DNA of 64,000 bases, taken from Shewanella waksmanii ATCC BAA-643. GTDB lineage: Bacteria; Pseudomonadota; Gammaproteobacteria; Enterobacterales; Shewanellaceae. The stretch is taken from assembly GCF_000518805.1 (NCBI RefSeq), contig NZ_JAEH01000012.1, positions 49,187-113,186 of the forward strand. The letters run 5' to 3'. Shown here piece after piece: positions 1-8,989 of this stretch (the first letter of the stretch is position 1; each line of letters opens with the position of its first letter). The position numbers and the translations under genes were made by a program. A model generated the notes under the pieces. The model had not been told where the DNA came from. It ran no database searches and saw only the letters and a program-made list of their open reading frames with translations.

Positions 1-345
1 CGCTTTATTGCCACCTTAGCGGATGAAATCCGTGTGCTTGGGGTTTTCAATATGATTTTAACCGACGGCGACAACCTCATGAGTTACTGCAGCAACAACT
101 TGTGTTACATCACGCGTCGGGCACCGTTTGGTAAAGCTAAACTTATTGATACCGACGTGGTGATCGACTTTGATAAAGAGACCACCCCAAACGATATTGT
201 TACCGTTATTGCAACACGGCCGTTAACCGATAACGAAGACTGGCATATTTTAGCCCCAGGCGACTGGAAGCTGTTTCACAAAGGCGAGCGGGTGATCGAC
301 CATTTTGCCACTAACGTTGCGGCTGACACAGCTTCTCAAGAATAA
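1..345 (+). CDS. yafJ: Class II glutamine amidotransferase, YafJ family (C-terminal part)
   Basis: The reading frame is open from the first base, so the gene begins upstream of the window and only about 114 C-terminal residues are present. Segments such as NMILTDGDNL, SYCSNNLCYITRRAPFG and TTPNDIVTVIATRPLT match the C-terminal region of E. coli YafJ, an uncharacterised Ntn-hydrolase-type (class II) glutamine amidotransferase. The catalytic N-terminal Cys lies outside the window. The family is predicted to release ammonia from glutamine, but its acceptor is not known. The gene converges with the LysR gene on the other strand and the two coding ends overlap by 35 bases. Confidence 0.85.
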   Translation, partial: RFIATLADEIRVLGVFNMILTDGDNLMSYCSNNLCYITRRAPFGKAKLIDTDVVIDFDKETTPNDIVTVIATRPLTDNEDWHILAPGDWKLFHKGERVIDHFATNVAADTASQE

Positions 346-1207
346 GGCTTTTTATGGTTTCATAGCGTTTCGGTAACTGACGATAGCGCTGTGAAATCAG
401 ATATAACGGCTCTGTAACGGCGCGCTTTGTTTGGTGTACGTGTAACTTATCGTTTAATGGGAAATAAGCCACCGCGCTGTAGGGCAACACAGTAAAGCCG
501 ATACCGTGGGCAATGGGCAGCAATATTTGGCTTAGTTGATTAATGTAGCTGGCTGGGCGGATCTGATTAATCTGTATTTGATCCCAACCTGGCTCGTCAC
601 ATTGGGCAAGATATAAAGATAAATAGTGCACAGCATCTGGGTGTTTAACCATCCCTAAGTCTAACAAGGTCTGCGCATTGATGGTTTGCGACTCGTAAGC
701 CTTAGGTAAAACTAAGCACAAAGGTTCTTCGCCAATCACTTGGCTATTAAACAAATGACTATTAGGCAGGTGAGTCACCACGCCTAAGTCGATACGACCT
801 TGTTGTACATCATGCAAAATCCTGTCATTGGGTGACACTTCAATATGAAACGACAGATCTGGGTACTGTTGTTGCAGCTCAATTAGCTTAGGGTAGGCAC
901 TCATGGCTAAAGAGCCTGAGCAGCTTAATGAACATAAGCCCGCATAGGCATCATCAAAACCTAAACTTTCTAACAGTTGCTTTTGATTATCTGCCACTTG
1001 CTGAGCATATTGGTAAACCAAGCGACCTTGTTCAGTCAGGTGAAACTGCTTATTGCTGCGCTTTATCAGATCGTAGCCGGTAGCTTGCTCTAGCTTTTTC
1101 ACGTGTTGGCTAACACCAGGCTGTGTCATAAACAGCGCTTCGGCTGTTTTAGTGAAATGACCGATGTCGACTAAGGTTTTAAAGGTATGTAACCAGGCAG
1201 GATTCAT
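311..1207 (-). CDS. LysR-family transcriptional regulator
   Basis: This 298-residue protein has the LysR layout. An N-terminal winged helix-turn-helix (about residues 1-60, with FTKTAEALFMTQPGVSQHVKKLE as the recognition region) is followed by a LysR substrate-binding domain (about 90-295). It should bind DNA as a tetramer and respond to an unknown small molecule. It starts at ATG 1207 and ends inside the 3' end of the convergent yafJ-like gene. Neither neighbour suggests a target. The family is clear; the specific regulon is unknown. Confidence 0.85.
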   Translation of the reverse strand: MNPAWLHTFKTLVDIGHFTKTAEALFMTQPGVSQHVKKLEQATGYDLIKRSNKQFHLTEQGRLVYQYAQQVADNQKQLLESLGFDDAYAGLCSLSCSGSLAMSAYPKLIELQQQYPDLSFHIEVSPNDRILHDVQQGRIDLGVVTHLPNSHLFNSQVIGEEPLCLVLPKAYESQTINAQTLLDLGMVKHPDAVHYLSLYLAQCDEPGWDQIQINQIRPASYINQLSQILLPIAHGIGFTVLPYSAVAYFPLNDKLHVHQTKRAVTEPLYLISQRYRQLPKRYETIKSLILEKLCQPQR

Positions 1208-1348
1208 TGGCAGTGGCTGAGTAGTTATCGATTACTGTTGATAATAACGAAAAATTATCTTTTTTGGTATTTGTAATAAATTACAAGCAAACATAGGTTT
1301 GTTGTCATTGTTGACCCAAGCGTAATTAGCATTCCATCAAAGCGTTAG

Positions 1349-2248
1349 CTAAGCAAAGCGGCTGCTAGCAAAAGTAGTGGCTGTTTCTCTGGCAATGGCG
1401 ATTATTCGACTGCGGGTTTTATCGATTTCTGCATGCAGCGGGTAAAACAAAACCATCTCTTGTCTTAGATTAACTATGGTCTCCTTGATGTGTATTTTTC
1501 GCAGTTTTCCGGCCTCGACAAATTCTTGGGCATTCGCCGTGCTTAACAAGGTCCAGCCTTTTTTCTGAATTTTATGTAGCAACATGTCGTTGTTTGAGAC
1601 CAGATGTTTGCGATTGCTAATATTGGCATAGCGCATCTCATTGAGTACCGAGTTTTCGGTGAGCAAAAAGTCCTCGGTAGTTAGCTCATTAAGATCAATT
1701 CCTTGTTGAGAGATCCCTGAGTTTACTGACGTATAGGCCGCATATTGATAGGTGCCTAAGTTGACGATGCCAACTTTTGTGTTGGGGAAGATTTTTCCTA
1801 TCGTCGGCATGATAGAAAATAGCGCATTACCGGATTCGATATCTTTTAAACTGGCTGCGCGGTCTCTTTGTAACCAGTTTATTGAGATGTCAGGAAACTC
1901 ACGTTCGATCGCATCATCGATATCTGATAATAGGCACAAAGGAATCAGATCATCGTGGTGCAACACAATAGACGTGATGGCAGTGGAGAAAGTGGACAAG
2001 GCAACATTATAAAACTCTTTTGACTGGCGAGTTAAATTGTCGGCCCTGGGATAGAGATGTATGCCGCTTTTAGTTGGCAGCACGGCTTTGCCTTGAGTTT
2101 CAAATAGTTCAAACCCCAAGGTATCTTCTAGCGCTTTTACTCTTTCACGAACCGTCGCTCTTGTTTTATGAGTTGCTCTAGCAGCTTTACTGTAGCTATT
2201 AAGCTCGTAAACCGCTTTAAAACAAGACAGTTGCTCCAAAGTGACCAT
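1349..2248 (-). CDS. LysR-family transcriptional regulator, divergent from a serine hydrolase
   Basis: This is a 299-residue LysR-type protein. The HTH is at about residues 4-60 (SYSKAARATHKTRATVRERVKALE), followed by an effector-binding domain whose sequence is less typical than that of the regulator at 311-1207. It is transcribed away from the NylB-like serine hydrolase at 2552, with a 303-base shared upstream region. LysR regulators often control the divergent neighbour, so that gene is the natural candidate target; this is inference. Start is ATG 2248. Confidence 0.8.
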   Translation of the reverse strand: MVTLEQLSCFKAVYELNSYSKAARATHKTRATVRERVKALEDTLGFELFETQGKAVLPTKSGIHLYPRADNLTRQSKEFYNVALSTFSTAITSIVLHHDDLIPLCLLSDIDDAIEREFPDISINWLQRDRAASLKDIESGNALFSIMPTIGKIFPNTKVGIVNLGTYQYAAYTSVNSGISQQGIDLNELTTEDFLLTENSVLNEMRYANISNRKHLVSNNDMLLHKIQKKGWTLLSTANAQEFVEAGKLRKIHIKETIVNLRQEMVLFYPLHAEIDKTRSRIIAIARETATTFASSRFA

Positions 2249-2551
2249 CGATTGCCCTCAGTTTTATGTACGTGTAATCCATACATTATGTATTCGTGTG
2301 TATCTATTTTCAAATCTATTATGGTGCCAAGTTGATAGCCCGGTCCCGTTTGTCATCAAGCGCCTTTGATGAACAAGACTGAGCAGCGACGCAGCAGTGA
2401 CTCAGTGTAGATGGCAATCAACCGAGACAATCAACATCAAATGACCAGATTTACGCTTTTATATGGTTTTTACATTAAGGGAAACTCTCACCGTTAGTGG
2501 TGGGGTTTAGGTTTTCCGTAAACAGAATGCAAAGTCAGTAAGGATTCAAAT
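2249..2551. promoter_or_regulatory. Shared upstream region of divergent LysR and hydrolase genes
   Basis: This 303-base non-coding interval lies between two divergently transcribed genes. It contains a ribosome-binding-like AAGGA about ten bases before ATG 2552. AT-rich stretches could hold promoters, but I could not assign a convincing -35/-10 pair. A LysR operator (T-N11-A class) is expected here by position only. Confidence 0.35.
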
Positions 2552-3904
2552 ATGAAATTAACATCGCTCGCCATTATTATCTCACTATCAACATGCGCAG
2601 TACTTTCAGCATCGGCAAATGGCAATGACAATGCGAAAGCCATGTACTCAACCTCAACGGCTGCAAAAGATCAGGTGACACTTTCTAATTGGGCAGATGC
2701 AGAGTTCAATCACTGGTCATTTCAGAACATGGGGATCCACCCAACGCTAATGGTGCCTCGCGATGGTAACCTATCAGTGCTACCTGAAAATCTAGATCCC
2801 AAGATTGCCGCACTGAACTTTGAATATGCAGGTCAAAGTTTCTCGGTTAAACAAGCCATGATAAATGACCGAACTGATGGTTACGTGATTATTAAAGACG
2901 GTCAAATCGTTCATGAAGAGTACTTTGGTACATTTGGGCCTAAAGATCACCACATGTGGGCTTCAAGCACTAAATCACTCGTTGGTCAGGCGGTGGGTTT
3001 GCTGGTAGATCAGGGCAAGATAGACCCCAGTAAATCCGTTGAAAGCTATATCGAAGAACTAAAGGGCTCACATTTTGGTCAGCAGACGGTGAGAACCGTG
3101 ATCAACATGACAAGCGCATTAGACTACAGTGAAGATTACGCCAATATTGCGCCTGGTACGATGCACTTTGAATACTTTCGCCGCTTAGGGTTGGTCCCAG
3201 CCTATGATCTAATGAAGCTTGATCCCACTAAGGATGATACTCCAAGAGGCTTATTGGCATTTGCGCCCGAGTTTAAGCAAAACTCAGACCTCGCAGTCAA
3301 TCACAAATATGAATATCATTCGCCCAATGTAGATGTGGCCGGCTGGTTAGTCGCGCGGGTGTCAGGGCAGCCATTACAACAATTTATTGCCGAAAACATC
3401 TGGTACAAACTGGGGGTTGAGCACGATGCCACCTTTATGACAGATATGACATATACACCTGTGGCCACAGGTGGTTTTGCATCTACCTTGAGAGACTTTG
3501 CTAGAGTGGGTATCGCGATGGCTAACCACGGTAGCTACAATGGTCAGCAAGTATTTTCAAAAGCTTGGATAGATGACACTTTTAAGCTAACGGAAGAAGA
3601 GCGAGCCCATATGCAGCGTAGCATTTACAAGGATAAAGATTCAGGTGTTTATGACGAATGGCTAGAGGGATACAAAAACTATTTGTGGGTGCACGATAGT
3701 GACAAAGGGATCGCGACATTCCGCGGTGTGTTTGGCCAACACCTTTATATTAACCAAGAGCAGAATCTGGTTATCGCCACGTTTTCATCTGCAGAATCAG
3801 CATCAAACGCTGCACGGACAACCAATAAACCGCGCTTAGCGGCATTTGAGGCCATCGCTAACCATTACGAGCAACAACGCGCTCAAGCAAGCCAAAACAA
3901 GTAA
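2552..3904 (+). CDS. Secreted serine hydrolase, beta-lactamase / 6-aminohexanoate-dimer hydrolase-like
   Basis: The 450-residue protein starts with a clear Sec signal peptide (about residues 1-22, ending SASANG). It then carries the penicillin-recognising hydrolase fold. SSTKS at about residue 142 provides the SxxK nucleophile and general base, and YEYHSPN near 250 fits the Tyr motif seen in NylB-type enzymes. The later GGFAST and FGQHLYIN segments are also typical of this branch. It is expected to act in the periplasm on an amide or ester. The substrate is not predictable, and resemblance to beta-lactamases does not imply antibiotic resistance. It stands alone, divergent from a LysR gene that may regulate it. 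Confidence 0.8.
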   Translation: MKLTSLAIIISLSTCAVLSASANGNDNAKAMYSTSTAAKDQVTLSNWADAEFNHWSFQNMGIHPTLMVPRDGNLSVLPENLDPKIAALNFEYAGQSFSVKQAMINDRTDGYVIIKDGQIVHEEYFGTFGPKDHHMWASSTKSLVGQAVGLLVDQGKIDPSKSVESYIEELKGSHFGQQTVRTVINMTSALDYSEDYANIAPGTMHFEYFRRLGLVPAYDLMKLDPTKDDTPRGLLAFAPEFKQNSDLAVNHKYEYHSPNVDVAGWLVARVSGQPLQQFIAENIWYKLGVEHDATFMTDMTYTPVATGGFASTLRDFARVGIAMANHGSYNGQQVFSKAWIDDTFKLTEEERAHMQRSIYKDKDSGVYDEWLEGYKNYLWVHDSDKGIATFRGVFGQHLYINQEQNLVIATFSSAESASNAARTTNKPRLAAFEAIANHYEQQRAQASQNK

Positions 3905-3961
3905 CAAACCGCAGCTATTAATAAGTCAGAATTAGTCACAAGTCAGAATTAGCAATAATAA

Positions 3962-3986
3962 CCTGCCTACTTTTACAGTAGGCAAG
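3962..3986. terminator. Hairpin between convergent genes
   Basis: GCCTAC and GTAGGC pair around a short loop just after the stop of the hydrolase gene and before the 3' end of the minus-strand VOC gene. There is no strong U-run on the plus strand; on the minus strand the hairpin is followed by a T-rich stretch. It may act as a terminator for either gene. Confidence 0.4.
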
Positions 3987-4015
3987 TTGCTAGTATTATT
4001 GAGAGCAATTCTTAA

Positions 4016-4534
4016 CTAATAGGCACCTGCCGCGTAGTGCAGCTCATAACTATGGCTGTAAATTTCTAAAATATTGCCAAAGGGGTCTTCCATGTAAATC
4101 ATGCGATAGGGCTTTTCACCAGGGTAATAATAACGCGGTTGCTTCATACGTTTTTTACCACCCGCAGCGACGATTTTTTCCGCTAAACCCTCAACATCTG
4201 GGTCTTGCACGCAAAAGTGAAAAATACCTGTTTTCCAATATTCGAAATTGTCTTCAGGGTTTTGCTGATTTTTAAATTCAAATATCTCTACACCAATGCG
4301 ATCGCCTGTTGATAAGTGGGCGATGCGAAAACGCTCCCAACCCGCGCCAAACACATCAGTGCACATTTCACCAATCGCTGAGTCATCTTCAACGATCTCG
4401 GTGGGCTGCATTATCAGGTACCAACCTAACACTTCAGTATAAAACTTTACCGCGGCTTCAAGATCGGGCACTGAAATGCCAATGTGACTAAACGAGCGCG
4501 GGTAGGTGTGATTAGTATTGGGTGGGGTGAGCAT
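4016..4534 (-). CDS. VOC (glyoxalase/bleomycin resistance) superfamily protein
   Basis: This 172-residue protein contains a single vicinal oxygen chelate domain. SHIGISVPDLEAAVKFYTEVLGW at the start and YMEDPFGNILEIYSH at the end are the two classical half-motifs. H17 and E near 156 are in positions used for metal binding in this superfamily. It is probably a cytosolic dioxygenase, lyase or isomerase of unknown substrate. ATG 4534 is preceded by a good Shine-Dalgarno (AAGGAG). It is monocistronic and forms the left border of the accessory region. Confidence 0.8.
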   Translation of the reverse strand: MLTPPNTNHTYPRSFSHIGISVPDLEAAVKFYTEVLGWYLIMQPTEIVEDDSAIGEMCTDVFGAGWERFRIAHLSTGDRIGVEIFEFKNQQNPEDNFEYWKTGIFHFCVQDPDVEGLAEKIVAAGGKKRMKQPRYYYPGEKPYRMIYMEDPFGNILEIYSHSYELHYAAGAY

Positions 4535-5101
4535 AGTTAAAACTCCTTGTCATTGCGGAACCCTAGCCTAGGAACCCTAACCTAGGAACCATTATCGAGA
4601 AACCGATAATTCCTTTTGCAGAATCATTGAGTATAGGTGGGTTTTTGCTTGTTGGTGCGGTAGTGCTCATTTGCATCTAATGCCGCTAAGGAAAGCCAAA
4701 TGTTCGGTAAGCCTGATGGGGTTCTAGTTGCTATTGTTTTATTTTTGGCGAACTGGCACGGCTGTTTGTTTACACAGTGATAATGACTTGCTTGAATTTT
4801 ATTTCATTTAGATGTCGTTATGTCTTTCCAAAACGCTCGGTTTCAGCGGTAAAACTATAGATTATTGATAATAATCAGTGTCTTGATGGTATGTCGTTTT
4901 TTCCATAACGAGAAAGACGGATAAGTAAATAAGTAAAGTGTCGTTATTATCCAGACTAAAGGGGGATTGCGGTAGCGATCTCACCCTGTTAAGTTGCTAA
5001 TATTATTAAATTAAACGAAGCGTGAATGACGATTCAGGTGATTTCCGGTTTGGATGTTCCGAGGAATTCGCGGTAACAAGCTTAATCAAAAGGAGTTGTA
5101 G
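4535..5101. other. Gene-free interval with a short tandem repeat
   Basis: About 570 bases without a credible gene. Near 4558-4590 a CCTAGGAACC-type unit is repeated in tandem just upstream of the VOC gene. The rest is AT-rich. An AAAAGGAG ribosome-binding site at about 5088-5095 belongs to the following lipoprotein-like gene. Nothing else is recognised. Confidence 0.5.
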
Positions 5102-5474
5102 ATGTTTAAAAAGGTATTTTTACTAATTTCAATATTGCTTTTAGCGTCATGCACCATAAATACAAACTTGGATGGTTCGCTAAAGTCTAACGCTGGAACA
5201 GAAATTCGTAGCAGTAGTGCACCAAGCTTATGGTGCTAACGAGATTTTTAGGTACGAAACAAGTTATCTTGGGGAAGTTGAAACTGATTTTTGTCAAAAT
5301 GAAAAACTTGGTAAGTTACCACCTAAAAGTAGTCTTCAACGTATTTTAAAAGATAAAGCACAAAAGCTTGGTGGTAACGGTATAGTTTACGGACGCTGTA
5401 AAACTGGGCAATACTATAGAGGCTGCGATAAATATTTAAGCTGTGAAGGTTCGGTTTATTCAGTTAAGTTCTAA
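5102..5474 (+). pseudogene. RcsF-like outer-membrane lipoprotein, frameshifted
   Basis: Translation from ATG 5102 (Shine-Dalgarno AAAAGGAG) gives a lipoprotein signal with lipobox LLLASC and about 45 residues before a stop at 5237-5239. The other half continues in another frame to the stop at 5472-5474. That half reads LGEVETDFCQ, KAQKLGGNGIVYGRC, GC and LSCEGSVYSV. The order and spacing of its four cysteines and the LGEV start match the folded domain of RcsF, the envelope-stress sensor lipoprotein, whose two disulfides use four cysteines. A one-base shift between about 5184 and 5236 would rejoin the halves. This is either a true pseudogene, a sequencing error or, less likely, a programmed frameshift. 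No Rcs phosphorelay genes are nearby. Confidence 0.6.
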
Positions 5475-5510
5475 GCAGATAACAAGCAATTTAAGATAAC
5501 AAATACTGTC
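5475..5510 (+). repeat. Possible attC left-arm remnant
   Basis: Directly after the RcsF-like reading frame, the sequence AGATAACAAGCAATTTAAG resembles the first arm of the attC sites further right (compare ACATAACAAAGCATTTAAG at 9902). No matching second arm with GTTATG follows within 150 bases. It may be debris of a former gene cassette or a chance match. Confidence 0.3.
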
Positions 5511-5740
5511 TGGTTTTTGTCGCTGCGATCAAAATTCTAGCCAAACACCTTTTCCCCATTAATTGGGCGATAAATATTTATCTGAACAATCTAACAAATT
5601 TACAGAAATCAATATTAGAATAAATCGTGGTTAAATTTACAGAGTTAGGTCAATGCATCAAAATGCTAGTCGTTTCTAAAAGTGAATATTCTGAAACAGG
5701 CAGCTTTCGGCATTTTGATCAGATTTAAAATCCAGTTTAG

Positions 5741-5956
5741 GGTTATCCAAATTTTAAGAGGCTATTACTCTCGAGGTTGGTTAGTATTCCAGAACTAGAG
5801 CATGGTTTAAGTGCTTGTCTAGAGGTTGTAAATGGTTTATCAGATATGCTTGAACTATATACTCTTGGCGGCGAAAACTGTCTGGAAACGAGAGTGAATT
5901 TGGTTTTATGTAAGCTAGTATTTAACCAGTCACATCACCAGAAGGGATTTGGATAA
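5741..5956 (+). pseudogene. Open frame of about 71 codons without a start, unrecognised
   Basis: An open frame follows a TAG at 5738-5740 and runs to TAA 5954-5956, with no ATG near its start. Its translation (SRLVSIPELEHGLSACLEVV and on) has a plausible protein-like composition and helical periodicity. I cannot assign a family. It may be a gene fragment left by rearrangement at the integron platform, or a TTG-initiated small protein. The remainder of 5511-5740 shows nothing recognisable. Confidence 0.25.
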
Positions 5957-5975
5957 ATAATGGCTGGCTAACTTT

Positions 5976-6209
5976 CGCTAGTGAATTCAGTGCAACTTTC
6001 TGCGTAATCACTGCCACGTTTTGGCTATTAGCTTACCAATTCAGAAAATTTTTTACATCGACAGAACCAAGGTTTTCTGGATGTGCTTTTTTTAGGAAGA
6101 GTATGTATCGCCTGACCCAGTATAAGTACGCTTTTTCAGTACGTAGGCTGTAACCACGTATGCGAATGTCTTGCTGTATCGATTCTAAAACTGGGCTTGT
6201 CTGTTTCAT
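5976..6209 (-). pseudogene. intI: Integron integrase IntI, 5' remnant with internal stop
   Basis: On the minus strand from ATG 6209 the frame encodes the N-terminal SAM-like core-binding domain of an integron integrase: SPVLESIQQDIRIRGYSLRT, EKAYLYWVRRYILFLKKAHP and NLGSVDVKNFLNW. A TAA at 6033-6035 interrupts it. The same frame then continues with ANSQNVAVITQKVALNSLA, which fits the next IntI segment (family form: NVAASTQNQALNAL). Similarity ends at about 5976, so the whole catalytic domain with the Arg/His/Tyr residues is missing. An earlier in-frame start at 6242 is possible. Its orientation, divergent from the plus-strand cassettes, is the standard integron layout. The array is therefore unable to recombine using its own integrase. 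Confidence 0.8.
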
Positions 6210-6242
6210 ATTCACAGCTGATAAAAGGCTGTATGTATACAA

Positions 6243-6539
6243 AATATTATCGTGTTTTCAAAAAATAGCGTCATGCATGGCAGAGCTATTCACGGTTTGC
6301 TATTGCACGGGGAAATAAGTTGCGTAAATTCAGCAATATGAAAGTGTGCAACCTTGAATTACCGAGATAATAGGCAAGCAAAGTGTGCATGCGCGTTTTT
6401 TCAGATAGTATATTTAACAAAATGCTGATAAGTTCATTGTATACAGATAGTTAACTGTGCGCGTTTTCACTGGTCCAATGTGGTAAACGCGCATGCGCAC
6501 TAATAAAATGTTATGTTTCCTAAATGATTTGAGATTGAT
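6243..6539. other. Integron platform: attI/Pc region with inverted repeats
   Basis: This AT-rich interval between the intI remnant and the first cassette gene is where attI and the cassette promoter Pc are expected. It holds a 16-bp inverted repeat, GTGTGCATGCGCGTTT (6383-6398) against AAACGCGCATGCGCAC (6485-6500), with 15 of 16 matches. A third partial copy (GTGCGCGTTTT) is at 6457-6467. GTTATGT at 6510-6516 matches the recombination core seen at the other cassette boundaries and is the likely junction with the first cassette. A TATATT-like -10 near 6410 could belong to Pc, but no clear -35 was found. Confidence 0.5.
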
Positions 6540-7061
6540 ATGAAAAAGAGAATAGAGGTTGTTTTTAGTCAGGAAGATAATTCAATTGATCCTGATCAGC
6601 TATCCAAATTTTTACTCTTATTCGGTTCCGTATACAGAGCATCCGCTGAAATCCTTAATGGAGTAAGTGAAAGAGAATTCGTTATTAATCCGAATTTATA
6701 TATTAAAGAAATCAAAGACTTTTTGAGGGAGGGTGATCAATCAGATGTATGTCAAGTGTCTAAAAACATATCCAATTATGAAATAGTAGGCATTTCATAC
6801 AATAGCCCCCTTTCTATTTTCACTAGGGGAACGATTGTTGCATTGGTAGCAGCAGTCATTATCAGTGGAGGAAAAGCTGAAGTCTGGGGGGCGAACTTTG
6901 AGCTGAATAGTTTAGGTAGTGGTATCGAGCAAATTATTTCCGCATTTAAGCAGCTTGAAGACGACCCGGCGGTAGCAGCTCCTCCGTCTGAAGCTGACAT
7001 GGGGGTATCGATCGAATCCTCTGATAAAAAAGATGATAATAATGAACTGCCTGCGATCTAA
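6540..7061 (+). CDS. Cassette 1: unknown protein with a hydrophobic segment
   Basis: This 173-residue protein belongs to no family I recognise. The N-terminal 90 residues look globular, with alternating strand and helix patterns. A hydrophobic stretch follows (GTIVALVAAVIISGG, about residues 97-111). The acidic, disordered-looking tail is rich in Asp, Ser and Lys. The segment ISYNSPLSI just before the hydrophobic part looks like a conserved motif, but I cannot name it. The gene begins 24 bases after a GTTATGT core and its stop lies two bases before an attC. It is therefore a complete, compact cassette, and the first in the array. Confidence 0.65.
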   Translation: MKKRIEVVFSQEDNSIDPDQLSKFLLLFGSVYRASAEILNGVSEREFVINPNLYIKEIKDFLREGDQSDVCQVSKNISNYEIVGISYNSPLSIFTRGTIVALVAAVIISGGKAEVWGANFELNSLGSGIEQIISAFKQLEDDPAVAAPPSEADMGVSIESSDKKDDNNELPAI

Positions 7062-7062
7062 A

Positions 7063-7137
7063 ACATAACAAATCAATCAACTACGCGCCTTAGGCGCCGG
7101 ACGCAGCAAAGCTGCACCGGTTATTGAAGCGTTATGC
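7063..7137 (+). repeat. attC site of cassette 1
   Basis: The site starts with ACATAAC (7063-7069) and ends with GTTATGC (7131-7137), the R' and R'' core sites of an integron attC. The inner arms include GGCGCC/GCAGC-rich imperfect palindromes (GACGCAGC...GCTGCACC). At 75 bases and directly behind a stop codon, it has the normal size and position. Confidence 0.8.
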
Positions 7138-7158
7138 GTATTAAAAAATGGAGTGTAA

Positions 7159-7689
7159 ATGTCAATAATTGATGAAATAGCTAAAGCTGTATTTGGGTTT
7201 CTTATTATCGGCTTTATAGGTTGGGCTCTATTCCAGCTTTTAATCCTCAATAAAAAGCTATCTGATCGTATTCATGAGCAAAATGACCAAATAGCTATTA
7301 TTAAATTAGAAAATGTTAATTTAAAAGCGTCTCAAACTGAAATTCAAAAGCAATTCACTGTTCTTACAAACCTGTCGGATGAGCAACGCAAAGAATTAGT
7401 TGCGTCAAAATTAAGTGAGCGTTTAGCCGTTACCGATACTGAATTGACTAAACTAAAAGATTTAATGCTTCAAACCCCAGAGAAAGCTGTGAAACTTGAA
7501 AGAGTACAATTGAAACAAGAAGCAGAATTTAAGGTATTGAATGGGCAAATTGCATCTCTCAAAGATCAATACAACACATTACAAAACCTTTTATATATAT
7601 TTGTTGGATTCATAATTTCTGTTTTGTTGTATTTATGGCGCCAATCTCATGTGCAAAATATGCATAACAAGAGACTATGGCGTCAATAG
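7159..7689 (+). CDS. Cassette 2: TM-coiled-coil-TM membrane protein, C-terminus altered by an IS
   Basis: This 176-residue protein has a transmembrane helix near residues 9-31 and a long charged coiled coil (about 32-138). A second transmembrane helix (NLLYIFVGFIISVLLYLW, about 142-160) is followed by a short tail. No enzymatic motif is visible. The last codons run through the attC core (ATGCATAAC) into the right end of an IS110-type element. Without that insertion the frame would end MHNKALKADS instead of MHNKRLWRQ, so the final residues are supplied by the element. A Shine-Dalgarno-like GGAG precedes ATG 7159. The function is unknown; a membrane-anchored scaffold is a guess. Confidence 0.65.
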   Translation: MSIIDEIAKAVFGFLIIGFIGWALFQLLILNKKLSDRIHEQNDQIAIIKLENVNLKASQTEIQKQFTVLTNLSDEQRKELVASKLSERLAVTDTELTKLKDLMLQTPEKAVKLERVQLKQEAEFKVLNGQIASLKDQYNTLQNLLYIFVGFIISVLLYLWRQSHVQNMHNKRLWRQ

Positions 7690-8646
<957 letters not shown>

Positions 8647-8871
8647 AATAAGCTAACTCTTGCTTGCAAATGCGGGTTCGAGACCCAGTAGACTATTCGA
8701 GTGTTTTGCTTGGAGTCCTTTGTCGCGTTCTTTCTTGTTATCGGTCTCTCAATAGAGGAGCCATCGCTCAATCGAACTACGACAAGGAAAGCTTTAGTTG
8801 CAGCTAAAGCCTGGGTCTCACATTACCCGAAACAGGGAAGTATTTGTAAATCAGGTGGGTTTATTATCCAT
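8647..8871 (-). ncRNA. Candidate bridge-RNA region of the IS110-type element
   Basis: In the IS110 subgroup a structured bridge RNA is made from the non-coding end upstream of the transposase. This 225-base stretch is in that position. It contains long-range complementary segments: CGAGACCCAG near 8672 and CTGGGTCTCA near 8810. ACAAGG at 8782-8787 matches the insertion core, and AAAGCTTTAG pairs with a nearby CTAAAG. The call rests on position and simple pairing only; no promoter was identified. Confidence 0.4.
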
Positions 8872-8989
8872 ACAAGGCGCTAAAGGCGGATTCGTAATTG
8901 CTGGCTCGGTTCCGCTTCGCTCCACATTTTAGCCAACAATTACTCGCCGCTTAGCGCGGCGTTATGTTCTAAAAGGAAGATTTGGGTTT

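Noticed and set aside
2552..3904. Calling the NylB-like hydrolase a beta-lactamase resistance gene
   Set aside because: Only the shared SxxK fold supports it. The Tyr motif and the rest of the sequence fit the esterase/amidase branch.
5102..5474. Programmed frameshift in the RcsF-like gene
   Set aside because: No slippery heptamer or stimulating structure is visible at the junction. Mutation or sequencing error is simpler.
8701..8883. A 60-codon plus-strand frame upstream of the IS110 transposase
   Set aside because: It lies in the non-coding end of the IS, has no ribosome site and overlaps the likely bridge-RNA region.
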